DNA of 64,000 nt from Brachypodium distachyon (lineage: Eukaryota; Streptophyta; Magnoliopsida; Poales; Poaceae): the NCBI RefSeq assembly GCF_000005505.3, contig NC_016135.3, forward strand, positions 22,476,613 to 22,540,612, read 5' to 3'. The position numbers and the translations under genes were made by a program. The notes under the pieces are model-generated. The model was given only the letters and a program-made list of their open reading frames with translations. It did no database searches and was not told where the DNA came from. Shown one piece after another: positions 59,072 through 64,000 of the stretch; within the stretch, counting starts at the first letter, position 1, and each line of letters begins with the position of its first letter.

Positions 59072-61228
59072 TTACAAGCACAACCTCGTCATCTCTCCAT
59101 CTGCCTCCTCGCCGGGGGCCTGTGGCTGTACCTTGCTTTCAGCTGCACACCTCTTGTATGGCATGAATCCTCGTTGGTGGATAGAGTTTGGGCTCACATA
59201 TTTTCTGAAGCCTGCAACAGGTACTATTGTGTCATCATCGCCATTTGCTTTTGTACAGGATTCAGCATAATCTGAACACTGAGTTGTGGTTTCAGGCACA
59301 CTGCTGGATGTTGTGTTTGATTCTGCCAGTGATGCTTCCCTCCGCGTAAGTTTGTATTCAGCTTCAGAAGGTTGCTGCTGATGTTGTTGATCTGAAGTTA
59401 CAGGCTTGGGGTTTGACAGCTGGGGGTAAGGCACACTTCCATCATTGTAGCTGAAGAAAACTGCCCCTTGGGGAAGATAACACATAAACTGTTGCATATT
59501 TGTCAGCCATGGGTTCCATGTGTTCTCTTCTGATGCACCGTGGGAAGAAAACTTCCCAGTTCCACTGGTGGTTGTCTCAGCTGAAGCATCCAGCTCCATT
59601 TCTGTGACAGTCTGCATGTTACAGAGGTTTGGCCGCTGATGTGAATCATTGACCACAACTCTCTTCCCAAATAACTTAAGGACTGGAGCTTCGGATGTGT
59701 CACACACAACTTCTTTGGAAGTATTACTGCCCTTGACCTCCTGAAATGCAAAATTGATGAATTCGTTAGGATTGAAAAGTTAACGCTTCAGTCAATTTGA
59801 TCGTATTGTCAAGTGCGTTATTGATCATATTGTCAAGTGGGTTGAAATATATAAATTACAAGATACCAAAATTACTGTCAATAATGCACAAAGACTTGTT
59901 GGTGCATCGATATGGTGGAGAATTATCGGACTTAAGATCAGGTACCCCACATCTACATCCTTGCAAGATATAAAGACGATTTGCTTTGTGTGGGATTACT
60001 ACTATGTCGCTGAGAAAGTACCTCAGCATCGGTTGGTGGCACTTGCACAGCGAACTCATCCGTTGCTATGCTTGAAGTGGGGCATCTCTCTTCAATGTCA
60101 ATCGTCGAGGTATCGCTGTCAAAGTTCTCAGAGCCAATCAGGGATGCGGTCACAACAGATGTCGGCGAACCATTCACCTGCTCACACAGGGTCTGCTGCA
60201 TCTGCAGCTGAGGCTTCTGAAGCCGTGGGAGTTCACGGGCGAGATTGCCCGATGCACTCCTCATATTGCACGGGTACGGGTGCACCGACTTCCTCTTGGG
60301 CCGCGGCGGAGGGATCTGAATCGCCGGCGCTGCGGCGCCTGAGCTGTTGCTGCTATCCCCGGACGATTCTCTGATAACCTGAACAAGTTATGGCATACAG
60401 CAAGTCAGAAACATGGCATCGACACACAGCATGGATAGCATCTGCTCTCCATGATTGAGCGGCTTACATCGGCTTGCAAGCAACACAACCCATGGATTTT
60501 ACTCCATGGAGTATTATTTTCCGAGCCAGATGAAAGGGGATTTTGTACAAGAGAAGGCTATGAGACCTTGGAGAAGAATTTCTGCGCGTGGCTCCTGATC
60601 TGCACGGCTGTCTTGGTGCCGATGTGCTCTGCGGAGTCAAAGCGTAACCTTGTCAGATAAGGCCTGGTTAATCGGATGCTTTACACATGGCGGCTCACGG
60701 AGCTTGTTGAAGGTGAAAAGTACCTTGTATACGGCGCCAGGCGCGGCCGTGGAGATGCATGGCTTCCAAGAAGAGCTTGTGTTCGTCCTCGGTCCATTTC
60801 TCCCGCTGCTTCGTTATCATGTAAGGCTTCCGCGCCTTGGGGACTCGCGCTTCGGCTAGCATGTCGATGTCGCTGGAATTCTGAGGATTCCTGAGATCTT
60901 CCGTGATGTTTTGGTGCCCAACTTGAGCAGCACCAGGTCTTTGATCATCTATCGCCTTGGTTTGCTTCAGGGAGAAAAAAAGGAACGATTCTGTTAGACT
61001 CGATTTCATGGGGATACAAATATCTAGCATATTTTCTGCAAAAGAAGATATTTCCAACAAATATCTAGCATATTTTCGTTGGGAAAAACAGTTCCTTGAC
61101 CATGCATCTGCCGTGAAGGAATACTTCATCCAACATGTTTTGCTCTACTACTCCACGAAACGATCCAGAAGAAACTCAGTTGAACAGAACACCATAAAAA
61201 TAAGATTAATTACCTCAAAACAAGCCAT
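59072..61228 (-). CDS. REVEILLE-like SHAQKF-type MYB transcription factor
   Basis: Five exons join in phase: 61228-61214, 60964-60724, 60628-60567, 60378-60022 and 59740-59072. The product has 447 residues. The single MYB repeat spans about residues 48-106, split over exons 2 and 3: KPYMITKQREKWTEDEHKLF, EAMHLHGRAWRRIQEHIGTK, TAVQIRSHAQKFFSK, with the SHAQKF signature of the CCA1/LHY/RVE family. Exon 4 adds a basic PPPRPKRKSVHPYPC, and exon 5 has LKLFGKRVVV and GFMPYKRC, segments I associate with the RVE1/RVE2/RVE7 group. Members bind evening elements and link the circadian clock to growth. The start is an ATG giving MACFE before intron 1; Met44 is a second candidate. Intron 1 carries three AAATATCT motifs. 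The nearest gene, PRAF-like, is convergent. Confidence 0.9.
61018..61066. promoter_or_regulatory. Cluster of evening-element-like sites in RVE-like intron 1
   Basis: AAATATCT occurs at 61018-61025 and 61059-61066, and its complement AGATATTT at 61046-61053. Eight of nine bases of the evening element AAAATATCT are kept. Two of the copies belong to a 20-bp direct repeat (AAATATCTAGCATATTTTC, 41 bp apart). Confidence 0.5.
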
Positions 61229-64000
61229 ATCTGCAGACTCTTGAACACAAATACTACCAGCGAAGCCAAATCCTGCTGCAGCAACAACAAGGCTACCACG
61301 AAAAGAAGCAAAGTCACTAACTCCTAAAATTTAGTTTCCAGAAGCTGTTTGATGAGGCAGTAGGGAGAGAGCAGGAGGCTGTGGGGAGAAGCCAAGAAAT
61401 GAGGCGTGCGTTACGACCAGCAGGCGGGGGAGGGGGAGGAGAAAAAGAGCGAGGCCAGGGTGCCACGTCGGACAGGATTTTTGTTCGCTTTACGCTTTTC
61501 CGGACCGCTTTTCTGACCTCCCGCAAATATCCTAGGGAGAAAATCAGGAGGCCGCTCGATTCTTGTGGCTCTCGCTGCTTCCCGACTACTCCTACACTTC
61601 TTCTTTTTTCCGAAAAGAAGACTACTCCTACACTGTAGCGAGCAAGCCACAGCAGGTGTAGTAAATCGGGAGGTCGCTCGATTCGTTTGTTTGGCAGCAG
61701 CGAGCCAGCGAGCAAGCCACGGCTCAATCATGCTACGTGGTGGGTGTTGAGTGTAGTAGACGTGCAGGTGTAGTAAATCCATGTGCTTTCGTGGGGTTGC
61801 ACGAAATAACTCGGTGCTCTTATCCGTCTATCCTTGTTCTCTCGCTTTCCTTTGGTGTGGCTGTGGTGTGTTTTACCGATATAAGATCAAAAGTTGTTAG
61901 GACGTGTACAATGGGGCGACGTCAGCCTTCTTTTAGCGATGTCACATAGGATAAAATCTGATATGGAAGAGAGAGAAACGAAGAAAAGGAACAAGTCTTT
62001 TTTTAATTAAGAGATAATCTCTTCACAAAAATGATAAGTCAAAGATAAATCAAATTTACCATTGTACTAGATTTCACTTTTTCTTAACATTTATTTAGTT
62101 AATTTATTCATCTAAATATTAATTCTAAGATAGAACACTAAGAGATAACCCATTGTACAACATATTTTGTTGTCTTTTCTAATTGACGTGGAATGCCTAA
62201 AATAAGACAGTTGTATCAACCATTGTACATGTCCTTAGGCTAGTATGCTAAAGTTCTGAAGCTGCTTTTTGGTCATCAGTTACACTAGGTTATGTACTTC
62301 CTTTTGGTGATAAATAAACAATGTCCTGCCAATTAGAGAAAGTTTTTTTTACACCGAAATAAAGTTCTCTTTCACAATATATAGGGTAGTACTCACTTTA
62401 AAAAAAAAAAGAAGTCGACACTCTAAACTTTGAACACCATTATACGAAAAATATAAGAATTGAGCCTGCAAAAGGTAATATAATTGTGTTTGTCTGGCAA
62501 ATACTCAGATCTCCTGTTTATACTAACTTTATTACTCTCTCCGTTCCTAAAATACTTGTCGTTGTTTTAGTGCAAACTTAAACTAAAACATGGAACTGAA
62601 GGAGTATATATTTAGCATTGTCTCAAGTCAAACATTGTCTACTTTGTATTAAAAAAACAGCAACAAACGCAACACCAAACTGCTGTCACTGCTAATATTT
62701 GTTGGTGCTTTTATCTACAGTCAAAGTTAACCGTAAATACACGAACATTTGGGAAACTATCGTGTTTGCAAAAGTGCGAGCGGCTGAAACATCAACCTCA
62801 CACCTTAACACAAGCGAAGACAAACAAGGAAACCAAAGAATATCTACGAGTTCCCCCCTCGAGAAATATCTTTGTTTCTCGATCTGCGAACAAATATCTC
62901 GCCTTCAGATCACACGTGAACTCCGAATTTCTGACCCTGTCGACCTGCCGAACCGATTCTCTCCTCTCTCGCAGATGCGCTCACCTTTTTCTCTTTTCTT
63001 TTCTTACCCGGAAAATGCATATTCGGGTCGCAATATTTACGCCGCTTGGATGGATAGAAAAGCGCAGGGGAGCTTTCGGGTGGCTGCCGGGGCCTTTTGC
63101 TCGCTTTTTTGACACGTCAAAGCCAGCAAGCTGGCCACGGACCCTGGCAGCTAGCTGCCCAATCCCACGTGGAACCGCGCTGTTTGGCGCACTTTTCCTT
63201 CCACGACCGCGACGGGCCGGGCGATCCTCGTCCACATGCTCGTGGAGTCTTGGTTGGCACCGCGAGCGCGAGAGAGCACACTGGAAATTTTGGCAGCCAC
63301 ATGTTTGCTTTCTCCCGTTCGAGAAGAGGGGTTTGGGGAGAGACGTGACCAGGGGGTGGGTGGGCCCGCTTGCCAGATGCACGACGCCAAACCTGTCGCT
63401 TGGGTTTGTCGCAGCGGCAGCAAAGGGAGGAGGAGTAGTGTGACGCCAGCCGCCAGAGACGTTGTGCCCACCACTGTCCAGACGCTCGTGGCATGTGTCG
63501 AGTGTAGGAAACTTGTATATCCAGGTATTTATCCGTTGGCGTCATGGGTGTGTGTAGTCTTTTTCTTTATCTTGAGACTGTCACAGTGTGTAGTCGTTTG
63601 GTTTGCCTCGATGCTAATTTGCTGTAGCGGCGAACGAGATGGTTAGATCTGGCCGATATTTCTGACCTCGGCAATCTGCAGACTTTATTTCAGCTTCACG
63701 AATTGGTCCATGCTCCATGCGTTGACTTTCCTGTGATCCTGTTATTTTTGACGGGCTACCTGTAATCCTGTTATACTGTATACTACAGAGCTGGTTCCTG
63801 AATTATTGCTCCTGAATCAATTGAACGCACTTTATATTCAGAGTTGCCGTTTCTAGTCCAGTTTAACACGGCCGTCTGAATCAATGAACCCGTCATCCTA
63901 ACATCCATTCGTGAGTCGTGACCGGATAGGATAGCTGGAGCAATAGTCCATCCTTTTTTTCTTTTTTTCTTTTTGTGAGGGGCTATAGTCCATCCATTTA
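61229..64000. other. Upstream region of RVE-like gene, nothing else recognised
   Basis: 61229-61800 probably holds the promoter and leader. Then AT-rich DNA, a Stowaway-like MITE (62533-62606), two AAATATCT sites (62864-62871, 62892-62899) and a palindromic CCACGTGG (63165-63172). Open frames at 62699-63646 overlap on both strands without motifs. Confidence 0.4.
62533..62606. mobile_element. Short Stowaway-like MITE
   Basis: TACTCTCTCCGTTCCTAAAA at the left and GGAACTGAAGGAGTA at the right form imperfect inverted repeats, and GTTTTAGTG...AACTAAAAC pairs internally. Length is 74 bp, so it is a fragment or a very short member. Confidence 0.5.

Noticed and set aside
62766..63443. 225-codon open frame near the right edge
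   Set aside because: Overlaps several equally long frames on both strands and shows no motif or codon bias of a protein.

Overview
This is a stretch of plant nuclear DNA from a grass, probably a Pooideae/Triticeae-type genome. The evidence is spliced genes with GT/AG introns, GC-rich monocot coding exons, a plant histone H4 protein, grass tRNA-derived SINEs, Stowaway-like MITEs, a PIF/Harbinger relative, Helitron ends and an Athila-type LTR retrotransposon. No bacterial operons, CRISPR arrays or rRNA are present.

Layout. 1-1.5 kb: nothing recognised. 1.5-6.4 kb (minus): a seven-exon SEN1/UPF1-like superfamily 1 helicase gene with several inactivating changes. 7.7-9.1 kb: a Harbinger-like DNA element with TAA target duplication and a decayed MYB/SANT-type ORF. 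9.4-15.1 kb (minus): a second, less damaged copy of the same helicase gene, with an intron carrying a local tandem duplication. 17.6-19.5 kb (plus): an intronless PPR protein. 20.2-21 kb: a LINE remnant. 22.0-22.7 kb (minus): a two-exon OXS3-like protein. 24.8-25.7 kb: two SINEs with perfect target duplications. 25.9-35.3 kb (plus): an Athila-type retrotransposon with both LTRs. 36.7-39.75 kb (plus): a three-exon alpha-expansin. 40.6-43.3 kb (minus): two histone H4 genes, separated by a broken copy of the expansin 3' end, so this block is a segmental duplication. 43.3-51.3 kb: mostly unrecognised intergenic DNA with TE traces. 51.3-56.0 kb (plus): a nine-exon PRAF-type PH-RCC1-FYVE-BRX protein. 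56.1-59.0 kb: intergenic, with a possible copia LTR, a small Helitron and a possible gene fragment. 59.1-61.2 kb (minus): a five-exon REVEILLE-like SHAQKF MYB. 61.2-64 kb: its upstream region, nothing else recognised.

The genes do not form one pathway. They are independent plant genes (RNA/DNA helicase pair, organelle PPR, stress-linked OXS3, wall expansin, core histones, phosphoinositide/RCC1 signalling, clock-family MYB) separated by transposons. I found no convincing undescribed system. The most informative observations are the parallel decay of the tandem helicases, the expansin-H4 segmental duplication, and a cluster of evening-element-like sites in and upstream of the REVEILLE-like gene. 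All exon boundaries were read by hand from splice signals and reading phase; no alignment or database search was possible.
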